The notes: generated by a model not told the origin, from the sequence alone. 61,316 nt of DNA from Anaerolinea sp. (GCA_029975965.1 JARKOV010000113.1:1-61316), one strand, 5' to 3'. Counted from the first letter of the stretch, positions 24,234 through 33,695 are shown. Program-made: numbers and translations.

Positions 24234-25271
24234 ATGAGCCTCTATTCGGAGATTTTCGAGCAACCCCAGGTGCTCACCAACCTGCTCGCCCGCCAGATGG
24301 GCGAGGTCGAGCGCATCGCCGCCGACCTGCGCAAGCGCGATATCTGCTATGCCTTCCTGGCCGCCAGAGGCACCTCGGACAACGCCGGGCGATATGCCAA
24401 CTACCTGTGGGGCTCTTACAACCGCCTGCCGCTGGCTCTGGCGACCCCCTCCCTGTTCACCTATTACAACCAGCCCCCCGACTTGAAGGGCGCGCTGGTG
24501 GTGGGCGTATCCCAGTCCGGGCAGTCGCCCGACATCGTCAGCGTGCTGGCGGAGGGGCGCCGATGCGGCAGCCCGACCCTGGCCATCACCAACAACCCCG
24601 CCTCGCCGCTGGCGAAAGAAGCCGATTACGTCATCGACATCCAGGCCGGCGCCGAGAAAGCCGTGGCTGCCACCAAAACCTACACCGCCGAGTTGATGGC
24701 CATCGCCATGCTCTCGACCGCACTTTCCGGCGACCGGCAGCGGCGCGCCGAGTTGGAATCCGTGCCCGCCTGGGCCACCCAGGTGCTGAGCTACGACAGC
24801 GACCTGCAGCGCATCTCGCAGCGCTACCGTTTTGTGCGCCAGTGCGTGGTGCTCGGGCGCGGCTTTAATTACTCGACCGCCTTCGAGTTCTCGCTCAAGC
24901 TGAAGGAATTGACCTACACCCTCGCCGAGCCCTATTCCTCGGCGGATTTCATGCACGGCCCCATCGCGTTGATCGAGCAGGGCTTCCCGGTGATGGCGGT
25001 TGCCCCCAGCGGAGCGGTCTTCGACGCGCTGCTGGATGTGCTGCGCAAGGTGCGCCTGGAAGAAGCCGCCGACCTTTTCGTGATCTCCGACCGGCAGGAG
25101 GCCCTCGACCTGGCCCACTCCAGCGTCGCGCTGCCCCCGGACATCCCCGAGTGGTTAACGCCGATCATCTCCATCATCCCAGCCCAGTTGTTCTGCCTGC
25201 ACCTCACCCTGACCAAAGGTTTCAATGCCGACGCCCCGCGCGTCATTCGCAAGGTGACCGAGACGATCTGA
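24234..25271 (+). CDS. SIS-domain sugar-phosphate isomerase/deaminase (GlmS isomerase-like)
   Basis: A 345-residue protein with two SIS domains, equivalent to the isomerase half of GlmS without the glutaminase half. Motifs are AARGTSDNAGRYANYLW, VVGVSQSGQSPDIVSVLAEGRRCG, AEKAVAATKTYTAELMA, and ELTYTLAEPYSSADFMHGPIALIEQG. The last motif holds the Glu and His used for ring opening and isomerisation. Without a glutamine domain it should act as an amino-sugar-phosphate deaminase (AgaS/NagB-II type) or a fructosamine-type deglycase rather than as GlmS. No N-acetylhexosamine genes adjoin it. AAGGA supports the start. Confidence 0.88.
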   Translation: MSLYSEIFEQPQVLTNLLARQMGEVERIAADLRKRDICYAFLAARGTSDNAGRYANYLWGSYNRLPLALATPSLFTYYNQPPDLKGALVVGVSQSGQSPDIVSVLAEGRRCGSPTLAITNNPASPLAKEADYVIDIQAGAEKAVAATKTYTAELMAIAMLSTALSGDRQRRAELESVPAWATQVLSYDSDLQRISQRYRFVRQCVVLGRGFNYSTAFEFSLKLKELTYTLAEPYSSADFMHGPIALIEQGFPVMAVAPSGAVFDALLDVLRKVRLEEAADLFVISDRQEALDLAHSSVALPPDIPEWLTPIISIIPAQLFCLHLTLTKGFNADAPRVIRKVTETI

Positions 25272-25304
25272 CCAACCGAGGGGAGAGGTCTTGGAGCGGT
25301 GCGC

Positions 25305-26618
25305 TCAGCCTTTTGGGCGCGAAACGAGCGCCTGGTAATAGTCCATCAGTTCGTCCATCTCCTGCGCCCGGCTTTTGACCGGTTTGATGCCGGAACGCAG
25401 TTGCGTCAGCAGCGCCGGGTTCTGCAACAGGCGCCGGATCTGGCTGGCGAGGCTTTCCGCGCTGCCATGCTCGAAGTGCAGGCCGTCCACCGCATCCTCC
25501 ACCATCTCGGCCATCCCGCCGCGGTTGGTGGTGATCACCGGCGTCTTGTGAGCAAAGGCTTCGATGATCACGTTCGGGCTGTTCTCATTCCATAGAGAGG
25601 GCACCACCAGGACATCCAGGTTGCGGTATACCTCCAGGAGCGCATTCGCGCTATCGTATTTGCCCATCAATTTGAAGCGCGGGTCGCGCCGAGTGTACTG
25701 TTCCAAAGTGTGGGTGTAGCGTGGAAACGCCGAATCGTCGCCGTAGATCACCGCATCGACCGGCTCATTTTCGAGCAGCGCCAGCGCATCGCCGATCAGG
25801 TGCACCCCCTTATGCCAGGCGATTTGACCGGCATAACCGATTCGCAAACGATCTGCCGGCGTCTTCTCCAGCGCTTCAGGGGTCAGCCCTGGAAAGTCGC
25901 GCCCCTGGCGGCAATACTCCACGCGATTCGCCGAGATTCCCGAATGGATAAACATCATCCGCATGAAATTGGATGGGCAGATGATCAGGTCGGTCATCTT
26001 CAGCGTTTCCATCAAAGATTCATTGCGCTCCTCAACTTGATGCTGCTGTTTCCTGTTCCACCGCCAGTAAATCTTCATCAACCAGGGCGCGATCTTCCAC
26101 GCCAGGCGGAAGCGACGCTTTTCTTCGCCATGGCAACGGATGCAACGGCTCGGGCTCGAGGGCAGCTCGCACACTTCATTATCGGACGCCAGCATGGTGA
26201 TGCGCCGGCAGAAAAACCAGAAATCGGTCGCCGAAAGGCACACCGGTATTCGATTGGCCTTGGCGGTGCGGATTGCGCGCCCCGAAAGCAGGTAACCACC
26301 GATCATGTGAAACACGTCGGGATGCCATTCGTGGATGACCGCATCGATGGCTTCGCCCAACCATAAATTGTCATACTCAAAATGGTCGGGATCGGGTGAC
26401 TTGCGGTGATTGTAAAAGTAACGCCTCACCGGAACCCCTTCGAACTCACCGTCGGTGAAGATAATTTTGGGCACCGACTTGTCGTAGGGGTTCTCAACAC
26501 ACACAATTCTCACCTCGCCCCCGCGCTCCTGGATGCCCTGCGCAGTCCTTAATGCGCGCCACTCCGCGCCCCCGGTGTATTTAGGGGGCAAATGGTGAAC
26601 CCCAATCAAGACTTTCAT
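25305..26618 (-). CDS. GT4 glycosyltransferase 1 (polysaccharide operon)
   Basis: A 437-residue GT-B retaining glycosyltransferase. The N-terminal Rossmann domain begins VLIGVHHLPPKYTGGAEWRA (glycine-rich acceptor loop). The C-terminal donor domain has LRIGYAGQIAWHKGVHLI, and the E-x7-E signature ENSPNVIIEAFAHKTPVITT. An inserted region with CRRITMLA and CIRCHGEEKRRF is cysteine-rich and may bind zinc, as in related WcaI-like GT4 proteins. It lies 3 nt after the flippase stop. It adds a sugar during repeat-unit assembly at the cytoplasmic face; donor and acceptor are unknown. Confidence 0.92.
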   Translation of the reverse strand: MKVLIGVHHLPPKYTGGAEWRALRTAQGIQERGGEVRIVCVENPYDKSVPKIIFTDGEFEGVPVRRYFYNHRKSPDPDHFEYDNLWLGEAIDAVIHEWHPDVFHMIGGYLLSGRAIRTAKANRIPVCLSATDFWFFCRRITMLASDNEVCELPSSPSRCIRCHGEEKRRFRLAWKIAPWLMKIYWRWNRKQQHQVEERNESLMETLKMTDLIICPSNFMRMMFIHSGISANRVEYCRQGRDFPGLTPEALEKTPADRLRIGYAGQIAWHKGVHLIGDALALLENEPVDAVIYGDDSAFPRYTHTLEQYTRRDPRFKLMGKYDSANALLEVYRNLDVLVVPSLWNENSPNVIIEAFAHKTPVITTNRGGMAEMVEDAVDGLHFEHGSAESLASQIRRLLQNPALLTQLRSGIKPVKSRAQEMDELMDYYQALVSRPKG

Positions 26619-26621
26619 GGC

Positions 26622-28115
26622 TCATTCCACATGGCTTCCCGCCTGGCGAACATGAAGTTTACCAATAACCCGGCGAACCAAAGCAAACTCGGTTTTCCCG
26701 ATCACCCCCAATAAAACGCTCAATATGAAATAAACCAGCATGCCGGCCACAATCGCGAGGCCGAAATGATATGACCGGAGCAGCCAGACCGCGCCGCCCA
26801 TTAAGAGAGCAGCCCCGGCGATCCTCATCGCCAGGGAGCGGATCGAAGGCAACGCCAATTTATGGCGGAATAGCAAGTAAAACTGGATCGCGCTGATCAA
26901 ATCGGTCAGCACCGTCACGAGCGCCGCGCCAATCATGCCAAATTTCGGGATCAAGATCAGGTTGATCACCACATTGGCCACCGTGTTGATCGTGTAAATG
27001 CGCGCTGCAGCCCGTTCCTGGTTGGTGATCGTGGTCATATCGCCTGCAAACGCGGCATACATCAACAGCGGGACATCCCACACCAGGATCTGGAACGCCA
27101 GGGCAGAGGGCAGGAATTCGTCGGTGTATAAAAAGCTAAAAATCGGGTAAGCGAGCAAGAAACCGCCCACCGCGATTGGGAGCGAAATCAACAGGATGAA
27201 CTTGACCGTCGCCTGGTACCAACGTTTGATCTCCTCGGCATCATGGACGAACACCCGCGACAACGAAGGCACGATCGCCTGGCTAAAGCCACCCATAAAA
27301 ATCATCAACGAAAATACCAGGTTGTAAGCCACCCCATACCAGCCCACCTCGTTATCTGCCACAAACTTCGACAGCATCACCGTGTCGATCGAGAAGGCAA
27401 TTGAGAGCATCAGCGAGATGATCCCAAACGGCAGGCCGGCGCGGATCATCGGCAGCCAGGTCGACGGTTCGAGATGGAAGCCGAAGCCCGTAATCTCGAG
27501 ACGGCGGATAAAGAGGAACGCCAGAAGCGATTGGATGAGCAGGCCGGCCAGGTTCGCCACAATCAACCAGATGAATCCCAGGCCGCTCAGCAAGAAGACC
27601 GAACCGAGCAAGATAAAGGTCACCTGAGATGCCACGTTGACGATCGTAACGTGACCGAGTTTCTCGCGGGCGGTGAGCACCATCGTCAGCGGGAAGCTCA
27701 GCGCCGCCAGCAAGAAGCTGGCAGTATAAACCGCGATTCCCAGCAAGACGTCGCCGGAATAGCCAAACAGGCTGCCCAAAATGGGAATGAAAGCCATATT
27801 TAGCAGCGCCAGCAAGGCGCGCACGACAACCAGGTTCCAGAAATAGGTATGGATTTTCTCGCGATCTCGGGCGATCTCGCGGCTGACGAACTGGGTGATT
27901 CCCAATTCCGCCAGGATTTGGAAGATGCCCACGAAGGCCAGGGCTGTGGCGTATTGCCCCATCCGGTTGTCGCCCAACCGGCGCACCACGTAGACGTGAA
28001 AGATAAAATTGGCTACCTTGAGCAGCACCATCCCAACAGTGACAAAGGCGGCGTTCTTGAAAATCAGGCCGGCAAGGCTGCCTTGGGATGGATGAGGCTT
28101 AACCACTGTCGTCAA
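26622..28115 (-). CDS. Lipid-linked oligosaccharide flippase (Wzx/MATE-like)
   Basis: A 497-residue polytopic protein with 12-14 membrane segments of the polysaccharide-biosynthesis MVF/MATE type (SLAGLIFKNAAFVTVGMVLLKVANFIFHVYVVRRLGDNRMG at the start; ALAFVGIFQILAELGITQFVSREIARD). It should flip undecaprenyl-linked repeat units across the membrane. The start is uncertain: a TTG at 28115 or a GTG at 28106, both overlapping the end of the asparagine-synthetase-like gene by up to 17 nt, so the two are translationally coupled. No polymerase (Wzy) or ligase gene is in the window. Confidence 0.9.
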   Translation of the reverse strand: MTTVVKPHPSQGSLAGLIFKNAAFVTVGMVLLKVANFIFHVYVVRRLGDNRMGQYATALAFVGIFQILAELGITQFVSREIARDREKIHTYFWNLVVVRALLALLNMAFIPILGSLFGYSGDVLLGIAVYTASFLLAALSFPLTMVLTAREKLGHVTIVNVASQVTFILLGSVFLLSGLGFIWLIVANLAGLLIQSLLAFLFIRRLEITGFGFHLEPSTWLPMIRAGLPFGIISLMLSIAFSIDTVMLSKFVADNEVGWYGVAYNLVFSLMIFMGGFSQAIVPSLSRVFVHDAEEIKRWYQATVKFILLISLPIAVGGFLLAYPIFSFLYTDEFLPSALAFQILVWDVPLLMYAAFAGDMTTITNQERAAARIYTINTVANVVINLILIPKFGMIGAALVTVLTDLISAIQFYLLFRHKLALPSIRSLAMRIAGAALLMGGAVWLLRSYHFGLAIVAGMLVYFILSVLLGVIGKTEFALVRRVIGKLHVRQAGSHVE

Positions 28116-29967
28116 CCAGTGCCTGGATCATCATTTCATAACTCATGAACGGGGCAATCTTGCCGATCAAGTTGTCTTCACGACCACTCTGCAACCGCCC
28201 CCAGATCGACTTCAGGTAATCAAGGTTAAAAATAGCCCTCTTTCGCATTTCTTTACCAAATAGAATCGTCTCGGCCCAATTCTTCAACTCATTTCGCAGC
28301 CAGCCTTCGTAATCTGCGTAAAATATACTGGGAAACGTGAAGCGGCCTCCGAACTTTTGGTTAAGCAACCAACGCCCCTTCAGAGCAATTTTTGCAACAG
28401 ACCGCCGCCAGTTTCCTGTAATGGGCAAGTCATCTTTTGCATGGGGCACACGTGCCAACTCAGGCGCGCTGTGCACAATCATGGATTTTCGAAAGCGCCG
28501 GTTATATTCAAATTCGGGCGGTAGGCTGAGAGTAAAATCGAAATAATCGTAATCCAGAAATGGCAATCGTTCTTCAAAAAATGCACGGTGGCACACCACG
28601 TATTGGAAGTACATTCGCATATCGTAAGACAGACACATGGCTGAGGCCTTGAGCGAAAAGGGGATTTCACCCGCATTGTATATTTCATTACCCACCGACT
28701 GCCAGGCAAGTTGCTGGACGCTCTCCGCGTATGGCGGCAGGAATGCATTTCGAACTTCGCTCTCACTAACAGAAGGCCAGGTGAAGTCGGCACACATCAA
28801 ATCGAAAAGGCGGCATTGGAAAGCCATTGCATCTGGGGGGTAATACAGGCTAAGATCATTATTCCCCAGATCGCCGGCAAAACCGCTGTAATTTACGTTC
28901 ATCACACCGCGAATTAGATCCGCTACATTCAGGCCATGCGAATGGATCCAGCTGTGGTTCGCTTCAGCCAAAGCAAGATGAAGTCTGGTAAATTCTGAAA
29001 CCCAGTTTCCGTTCCTGAACTCAAAGAAATGATGGTTGGTGGACTTCTGACGTGCTAACGCCTCAGCATAAATCACATCCTTGCACCCCTTTAATCCGTA
29101 GGTGACTGTTGTCAATGGAGTAAATTCATCACCCATCACACCAAGGATCATGCGCGAATCAAGGCCGCCACTGAGTAGAAGGCCCGGTTTGTATCCAATG
29201 AGTGGATATTTTTGGACTGCCTGTTTTAACAACCGAGCCGCTTCGATCACCGCATCTGGATATGACGTGTGTGGCGGTAATAAACGTATGTGTGAGAAAT
29301 CCCAATACGTCCGCAGCACCAGTTGGTCCTCCTTCAAGCGGTAAATGAGCACACTGCCTCCACGCAGCAGCTTCACTTCCTCAAAGAAGGTTGTCGCACC
29401 CAACACCGCTTGAAAACGGATATATTCGGCCAGCGCAGATAAATCCAGGGTTCGTGGTAAATCAGGATAGGTCAGCACCGCTTTGATCTCGGGGGCAAAG
29501 ATCAATTTCCCCTCAAAATGTGCATAATACAGCGGGTAGGTGCCAAATCGATCGTTAACAATCGTTAATTCCGCCTGTTTTGTATCCCAAATTGCCGCCA
29601 CGAAACTCCCGCGCATGCGATCAATGAAACGCTCGCCGCAATCTTCGAACAGGCGCAGAATAACCTCTGCGTCACTTTGGCCAGCAAAGTGGTGGCCTTT
29701 ATCTGTAAGCTCGCGACGTAAACTGGCTGCTCCGTCGATTTCTCCACTGAAAAAGCATACCAACCGCTTATCATCACTGATAAGCGGTTGAGACTCAGCA
29801 TTAAATACACCAATCCCAATTCTCCCGAGGCTGACTGAATAGTACGGATCCTGATAAAGGTCGGTATTGTGCCAGGGAAAATGACACAGGCGATCCGCCA
29901 TCCGTTGAATAAGATCCGGACAATCAAGCTGGTTTACTGAATCGAAAACCCCAAAGAGACCGCTCAT
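28099..29967 (-). CDS. Asparagine-synthetase-like amidotransferase lacking the glutaminase cysteine
   Basis: A 622-residue AsnB-family protein. Residues 1-190 follow the class II glutamine amidotransferase fold, but the nucleophile Cys2 is Ser (Met-Ser-Gly-Leu-Phe-Gly, against Met-Cys-Gly in active enzymes). The RHRGPD loop is absent and the usual NGEIYN is SGEIDG. The synthetase half keeps the ATP pyrophosphatase loop LLLSGGLDSRM near 265 and an acidic stretch further on. So ammonia is not likely to come from glutamine; the protein may adenylate a carboxylate for attack by another amine. The ATG at 29967 fits the family N-terminus. Base composition is more A/T-rich than the neighbours, a sign of transfer. 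It sits in a polysaccharide operon. Confidence 0.85.
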   Translation of the reverse strand: MSGLFGVFDSVNQLDCPDLIQRMADRLCHFPWHNTDLYQDPYYSVSLGRIGIGVFNAESQPLISDDKRLVCFFSGEIDGAASLRRELTDKGHHFAGQSDAEVILRLFEDCGERFIDRMRGSFVAAIWDTKQAELTIVNDRFGTYPLYYAHFEGKLIFAPEIKAVLTYPDLPRTLDLSALAEYIRFQAVLGATTFFEEVKLLRGGSVLIYRLKEDQLVLRTYWDFSHIRLLPPHTSYPDAVIEAARLLKQAVQKYPLIGYKPGLLLSGGLDSRMILGVMGDEFTPLTTVTYGLKGCKDVIYAEALARQKSTNHHFFEFRNGNWVSEFTRLHLALAEANHSWIHSHGLNVADLIRGVMNVNYSGFAGDLGNNDLSLYYPPDAMAFQCRLFDLMCADFTWPSVSESEVRNAFLPPYAESVQQLAWQSVGNEIYNAGEIPFSLKASAMCLSYDMRMYFQYVVCHRAFFEERLPFLDYDYFDFTLSLPPEFEYNRRFRKSMIVHSAPELARVPHAKDDLPITGNWRRSVAKIALKGRWLLNQKFGGRFTFPSIFYADYEGWLRNELKNWAETILFGKEMRKRAIFNLDYLKSIWGRLQSGREDNLIGKIAPFMSYEMMIQALVDDSG

Positions 29968-30159
29968 ATGTTTTTTGCCCCTTACCTTCCCCCACAAATA
30001 ATGGCACAAATTGTTAACTAGGATTGTTTACAGAGTTTTTTACCGGTCATTTAAGTTATAGAAATATAGGAAGTTATCGATTTTCCTTGTATTAGTATAT
30101 ATGTTTTCCCACAATTAAAATACCGGACAAGATTTTTAAATTCGGCACAAGTTCGCCCT
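29968..30159. other. A/T-rich intergenic region in the polysaccharide operon
   Basis: This 192-bp gap between GT4-2 and the asparagine-synthetase-like gene is far more A/T-rich than its surroundings and carries no repeat, hairpin or ORF. It may hold a separate promoter for the last three genes, though no clear hexamer pair is visible. Together with the A/T-rich gene after it, this suggests a transferred block. Confidence 0.5.
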
Positions 30160-31218
30160 TCACCCCTCCGGCGCCTTGATCAGGTTGACCAGTCTTTCCA
30201 GCCAGCTATCCAGGGAGAGCTTGCTGCACATCAGCTCGCGCCCGCGAGCGCCCATCTGCCTGGCCACCTCGGGATGCTCCCACAGGTAGCGAATCGCCTC
30301 CGCCAGCGCCTGGGGATCCCCCGGCTTGACCAGCAAGGCCGTCTTGCCATCCTCGACGTACTCGCGCAGCCCGGGCATATCCGTGGCGACGACCGCCTTG
30401 CCCATCGCCTGGGCGATCTGCACGGTGGTGCAGCCGGCGCTCCATTGGGTATACCCGCGCGTGGTCACGACCAGAAAGCGGTTCTCCAGGATTTTTTCAC
30501 GCAGCACCGCCGGCGAGACAAACGGCTGCAAATCCACGTTGGGCGGCAGATCCTGGGCGGTGAACCCGGCATCCCGGCTCACCCAGGCGCTGCCCACCCG
30601 GAAAGAACACGGGATCTCCGGCAGCAGGCGCATCGCGCGGATCAGGGTCGGGTAGTCGCGGTGCGAAAGCCCAAGGCTCTCGATCTTTTGCCGCTCCGTG
30701 TACGGATCACCCTGCGCAGGGGAGAAGAAGTGGGTGTCGACCGGGCAGTGCAGCGCGACGGCATGCCCGTCTTTGAGCCGCAACGCTTTCTGCATGGCGG
30801 CTTTCTCGGCCTGGCTGATGGTGATGATGCGCTCCCAGCGCCGGTGCACGCCGGTCAATTTCTCCAGCCACAATTTCAGCCTCGACATCGGATGGTGCTG
30901 GATCACAACATGGCGCACCGAGCGGGGGAGCAGGAAAGCCAGCGGGATACCGACTCGCTCTGAGAGGCTGATCACCACCCGGTACGCGCTGGCGCGCACC
31001 AGCCGGGCCACCACAAACGCCTGGCGCAGGTCGAAGCGCAGCCAATCTTCAAATCGCTTCAACCGTCCATGGTACGAGCGCACCACGTCATAATCCACAT
31101 ACCGGCCTTGCGTCAGGGCGGCCAATTCCAGGTAATCCACCCGTTGGTGCAGCCCCTCGCGCACCTTTTCAGCCAGGCCCGGGTCGGTCAAATTGGTCGC
31201 GACGATCAGCACACTCAT
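30160..31218 (-). CDS. GT4 glycosyltransferase 2 (polysaccharide operon)
   Basis: A 352-residue GT-B glycosyltransferase, shorter than average for GT4. The donor-binding half holds GYTQWSAGCTTVQIAQAMGKAVVATDMPGLREYVEDGKTALLVKPGD, typical of GT4 with the conserved Glu before the A/V-rich helix. The N-terminal half is VLIVATNLTDPGLAEKVREGL and lacks the usual glycine-rich loop. It starts 10 nt after the DegT stop. A 192-bp A/T-rich gap separates it from the asparagine-synthetase-like gene. Confidence 0.88.
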   Translation of the reverse strand: MSVLIVATNLTDPGLAEKVREGLHQRVDYLELAALTQGRYVDYDVVRSYHGRLKRFEDWLRFDLRQAFVVARLVRASAYRVVISLSERVGIPLAFLLPRSVRHVVIQHHPMSRLKLWLEKLTGVHRRWERIITISQAEKAAMQKALRLKDGHAVALHCPVDTHFFSPAQGDPYTERQKIESLGLSHRDYPTLIRAMRLLPEIPCSFRVGSAWVSRDAGFTAQDLPPNVDLQPFVSPAVLREKILENRFLVVTTRGYTQWSAGCTTVQIAQAMGKAVVATDMPGLREYVEDGKTALLVKPGDPQALAEAIRYLWEHPEVARQMGARGRELMCSKLSLDSWLERLVNLIKAPEG

Positions 31219-31228
31219 CGTTGCCTGC

Positions 31229-32344
31229 CTAACGGATAGATTGTGAGCGGTAAAAATCCGCGACCTGCCCGGCAACCACTCGCACGCTCTGCTCGCTCAA
31301 TTGCGGGTACATCGGCAGCGACAACACCTGGCGCGCCGCTTCTTCGGTCACCGCCAGCCCGCCGGCGTGGGCGGTTCGCCCCAGGTAGGCCGGTTGCAGG
31401 TGCACGGGCAGCGGGTAATTGACGCCCGTGCCGGTGCCAAGCCCGGCGAGGAAGGCGCTCAGCTCGTCCCGTTTCGCGGCGCGGATCACGTACAGGTGAT
31501 ACACGTGGCGGCGCCCCGACCGCTCTTGCGGAACCCCGACCACCCCGCCCAGCAGCTCCGCGTACAGCCGCGCCAGGCGGATGCGCCGCGCGTTCCACTC
31601 GTCCAGGTGGCGCAGCTTGACGCGCAAGATCGCCGCTTGCAGTGGATCGAGGCGGGAATTGTAACCGGCGATCTCGCTGACGTAATGCTGGCCCCAGCCG
31701 TATTGGCGCAGCAGCAGCGCCCGGGCGTGAATCGCGGTATCGTTCGTCGCCAGGCAGCCGCCGTCGCCGATGGCGCCCAGATTCTTGGTCGGGTAAAAGC
31801 TGAAGGCTGCCACATCGCCCCACGCCCCAACCTTCTTGCCCTGGTATTCCGCCCCGTGCGCCTGGGCACAATCTTCGATCACCTTAAGGCTGTGCTTCCG
31901 GGCGATCTCCAGGATCGTCTGCAATTCCGCCGGTTGACCGTAGAGGTGGACGGGGATGATCGCCCTCGTCCGCTCGGTGATCGCCTCCTCGATCCTGGCC
32001 GGATCGATCGTGTAAGTGACAGGGTCGATATCCACCAGCACCGGACGCGCCCCGCTCAACTCGACCGCCGCCACCGTCGCCACCGCCGTATGCGAGACCG
32101 TGATGACCTCGTCACCCGCGCCAATCCCACAGGCTCTCAGGCTCAGCAGGATGGCGTCGGTCCCCGATGCCAGCCCGACGGCGTGATTGACCCCCAGGTA
32201 CTGGGCAAACTCGGCCTCAAACTCGGCCACTTCGCGGCCCAAGATGTAATTGCCGCTTTCCAAGACGCGGCGAATCGCCAGGTCGATCTCGTGCTCCAGC
32301 TCGATGTATTCGGCCTTCGGGTCGGTGCGAACGATCTTCATCAT
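31229..32344 (-). CDS. DegT/DnrJ/EryC1/StrS-family sugar aminotransferase
   Basis: A 371-residue PLP enzyme that transaminates a keto sugar nucleotide (for example a 3- or 4-keto-deoxyhexose). Motifs are [43 protein letters not shown], the PLP-lysine region [23 protein letters not shown], and [25 protein letters not shown]. The ATG overlaps the epimerase stop by four bases (ATGA). It probably uses the product of a sugar-nucleotide dehydratase/oxidase not seen here; the adjacent epimerase may supply it. It implies an amino sugar in the surface glycan. Confidence 0.94.
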   Translation of the reverse strand: MMKIVRTDPKAEYIELEHEIDLAIRRVLESGNYILGREVAEFEAEFAQYLGVNHAVGLASGTDAILLSLRACGIGAGDEVITVSHTAVATVAAVELSGARPVLVDIDPVTYTIDPARIEEAITERTRAIIPVHLYGQPAELQTILEIARKHSLKVIEDCAQAHGAEYQGKKVGAWGDVAAFSFYPTKNLGAIGDGGCLATNDTAIHARALLLRQYGWGQHYVSEIAGYNSRLDPLQAAILRVKLRHLDEWNARRIRLARLYAELLGGVVGVPQERSGRRHVYHLYVIRAAKRDELSAFLAGLGTGTGVNYPLPVHLQPAYLGRTAHAGGLAVTEEAARQVLSLPMYPQLSEQSVRVVAGQVADFYRSQSIR

Positions 32345-33348
32345 AGGTACATGTCCAGGTGCTCTCGAAAATACTCAAACGTCCTTGACAGTCCTTCGGC
32401 CAGACTGGTCATTGGGGTCCAGCCCAGGATGCGGGTGGCTTTGGCATAGTCGCCGTAATAACTGCCGATGTCGATGCTCTTTTGCTCCTTGGGAAACGGC
32501 ACAAGCTGGTAAGAGCCTCCGCCATGCACCTCGACCATGCATTTCGCCAGATCGAGGAGCGAGATAGGCGGTCCGCCGAGGTTGAACACCTCGCCGATCG
32601 AAACCGGCTGCAGCGCCGCGGCGAGCAATGCGTTGACAACATCCTCGACGAAGAGCAGATCACGCAACTGCTGCCCGTCGCCATACACGCGGATTTCCTC
32701 GCCGGTCAACAGGCGCTGGAACCACCAGCCCATGAAATTTTGCCGCGCATCTTTGATGCGCATGCGCGGTCCATACACATTGGTCAGGCGCAGGATGGTC
32801 GTCTCCAGGTTGTGGATGCGGTGATATAGGGAGTGGTAATGCTCGGCGGAGATCTCATTAATGCCGTTGACATCCACCGGGCTGAGGGGGTGCGTCTCGC
32901 GCACCGGGAGGTAGTGCGGCCGGCCGTAGATCTGGCGGGTCGAAGTGTAAAGGATGCGCACCCGCGGATTGATCCGGCGGCAGGCCTCCAGGATGCTCAG
33001 CTTCGCGATCACGTTCATCGACAGGTCGGAAAAGGGGTCCTTCATGCTGTCCATGTGGCTGGTGTGGCCGGCCAGGGAGAATATGAAATGCTGGTCGCGG
33101 ACCGCATCGTCTGCCAGCTCTGCGTCCCCCACGTCCCCCTCAAGGTATTGGATTTTGTCGAGATACCCTTCCAGGTTGAACAGGTTAGCGCCGCAATTGG
33201 CGCACAGGTTATCAACGACGGTGACGTTGACCCCAAGATCGACCAGCCGGCGCGCCAGAGTGGAACCAATAAAGCCGGCGCCGCCTACGACCAGCGCCTT
33301 TTGACCCGCCATTCGTTCCAGAGGTAGATTGCTCAGTATGTCGCTCAT
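32341..33348 (-). CDS. NAD-dependent sugar-nucleotide epimerase/dehydratase (extended SDR)
   Basis: A 335-residue extended SDR. The Rossmann motif is [17 protein letters not shown]. Active-site features are [14 protein letters not shown] and [36 protein letters not shown]. The usual YxxxK is not clear: the Tyr is followed by HSLYH and the position normally lysine in the NGINK-type family appears as Glu. So the catalytic set may be altered. It is first in the operon, with a -10 about 200 bp upstream. The alternative start (33312, [13 protein letters not shown]) has a similar ribosome site and also fits. Confidence 0.87.
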   Translation of the reverse strand: MSDILSNLPLERMAGQKALVVGGAGFIGSTLARRLVDLGVNVTVVDNLCANCGANLFNLEGYLDKIQYLEGDVGDAELADDAVRDQHFIFSLAGHTSHMDSMKDPFSDLSMNVIAKLSILEACRRINPRVRILYTSTRQIYGRPHYLPVRETHPLSPVDVNGINEISAEHYHSLYHRIHNLETTILRLTNVYGPRMRIKDARQNFMGWWFQRLLTGEEIRVYGDGQQLRDLLFVEDVVNALLAAALQPVSIGEVFNLGGPPISLLDLAKCMVEVHGGGSYQLVPFPKEQKSIDIGSYYGDYAKATRILGWTPMTSLAEGLSRTFEYFREHLDMYL

Positions 33349-33554
33349 CTCTCTTATCTAAGTGAACCGGACACATCAATCGGCATGCAAAAGCAATCAT
33401 TGCATTTATAGTCACCACGGATTCCATACCCGTGGATCTTGTTGACAGACCCAAATAAATCCCGAACATGCTCATTTTATTAACACACAAAGCACTTGAT
33501 GGGAACAGGCTACCCCATCCCCCATCATCCCTATTCCAGTCGTTCGGTGTGTAT

Positions 33555-33560
33555 ATTATA
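33555..33560 (-). promoter_or_regulatory. -10 box of the polysaccharide operon
   Basis: TATAAT reading leftward in CGTCTATAATATAC, with an A/T-rich spacer but no good -35. It gives a leader of about 200 nt before the epimerase start. Confidence 0.55.
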
Positions 33561-33683
33561 GACGATTATTTTAGTCCGAAAAAGAGCCAGTTTAAAATTA
33601 GAACAACCCGGCAAAATGAATACAGCCTGTAGATTATTGACGCCTAGTCTTCTGATTTCAAGGCGCAAGGAGCGGTTCACCGC

Positions 33684-33689
33684 TATAAT
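33684..33689 (+). promoter_or_regulatory. -10 box of leaderless CE15 gene
   Basis: TATAAT ends 6 nt before the ATG at 33696, so transcription starts at or next to the start codon. No ribosome binding site precedes the ATG. Confidence 0.65.
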
Positions 33690-33695
33690 GATGGC

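Larger units (their letters stand above)
33349..33695. other. Intergenic region between polysaccharide and CE15 genes
   Basis: A 347-bp divergent gap with no gene seen. It holds a -10 TATAAT for the minus strand (33560-33555), a -10 for the plus strand (33684-33689), and a long leader of about 200 nt for the polysaccharide operon in which no conserved riboswitch or hairpin is apparent. Confidence 0.6.

Noticed and set aside
25272..25304. Terminator between the SIS gene and GT4-1
   Set aside because: Only 33 bp between the stop codons, with no inverted repeat.
29968..30009. Upstream start for the asparagine-synthetase-like protein (giving Met-Cys-His)
   Set aside because: The Cys would be 14 residues before the family N-terminus and is not followed by Gly-(Leu/Ile)-Phe-Gly. 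The start at 29967 aligns with the family, so the Cys is a coincidence.
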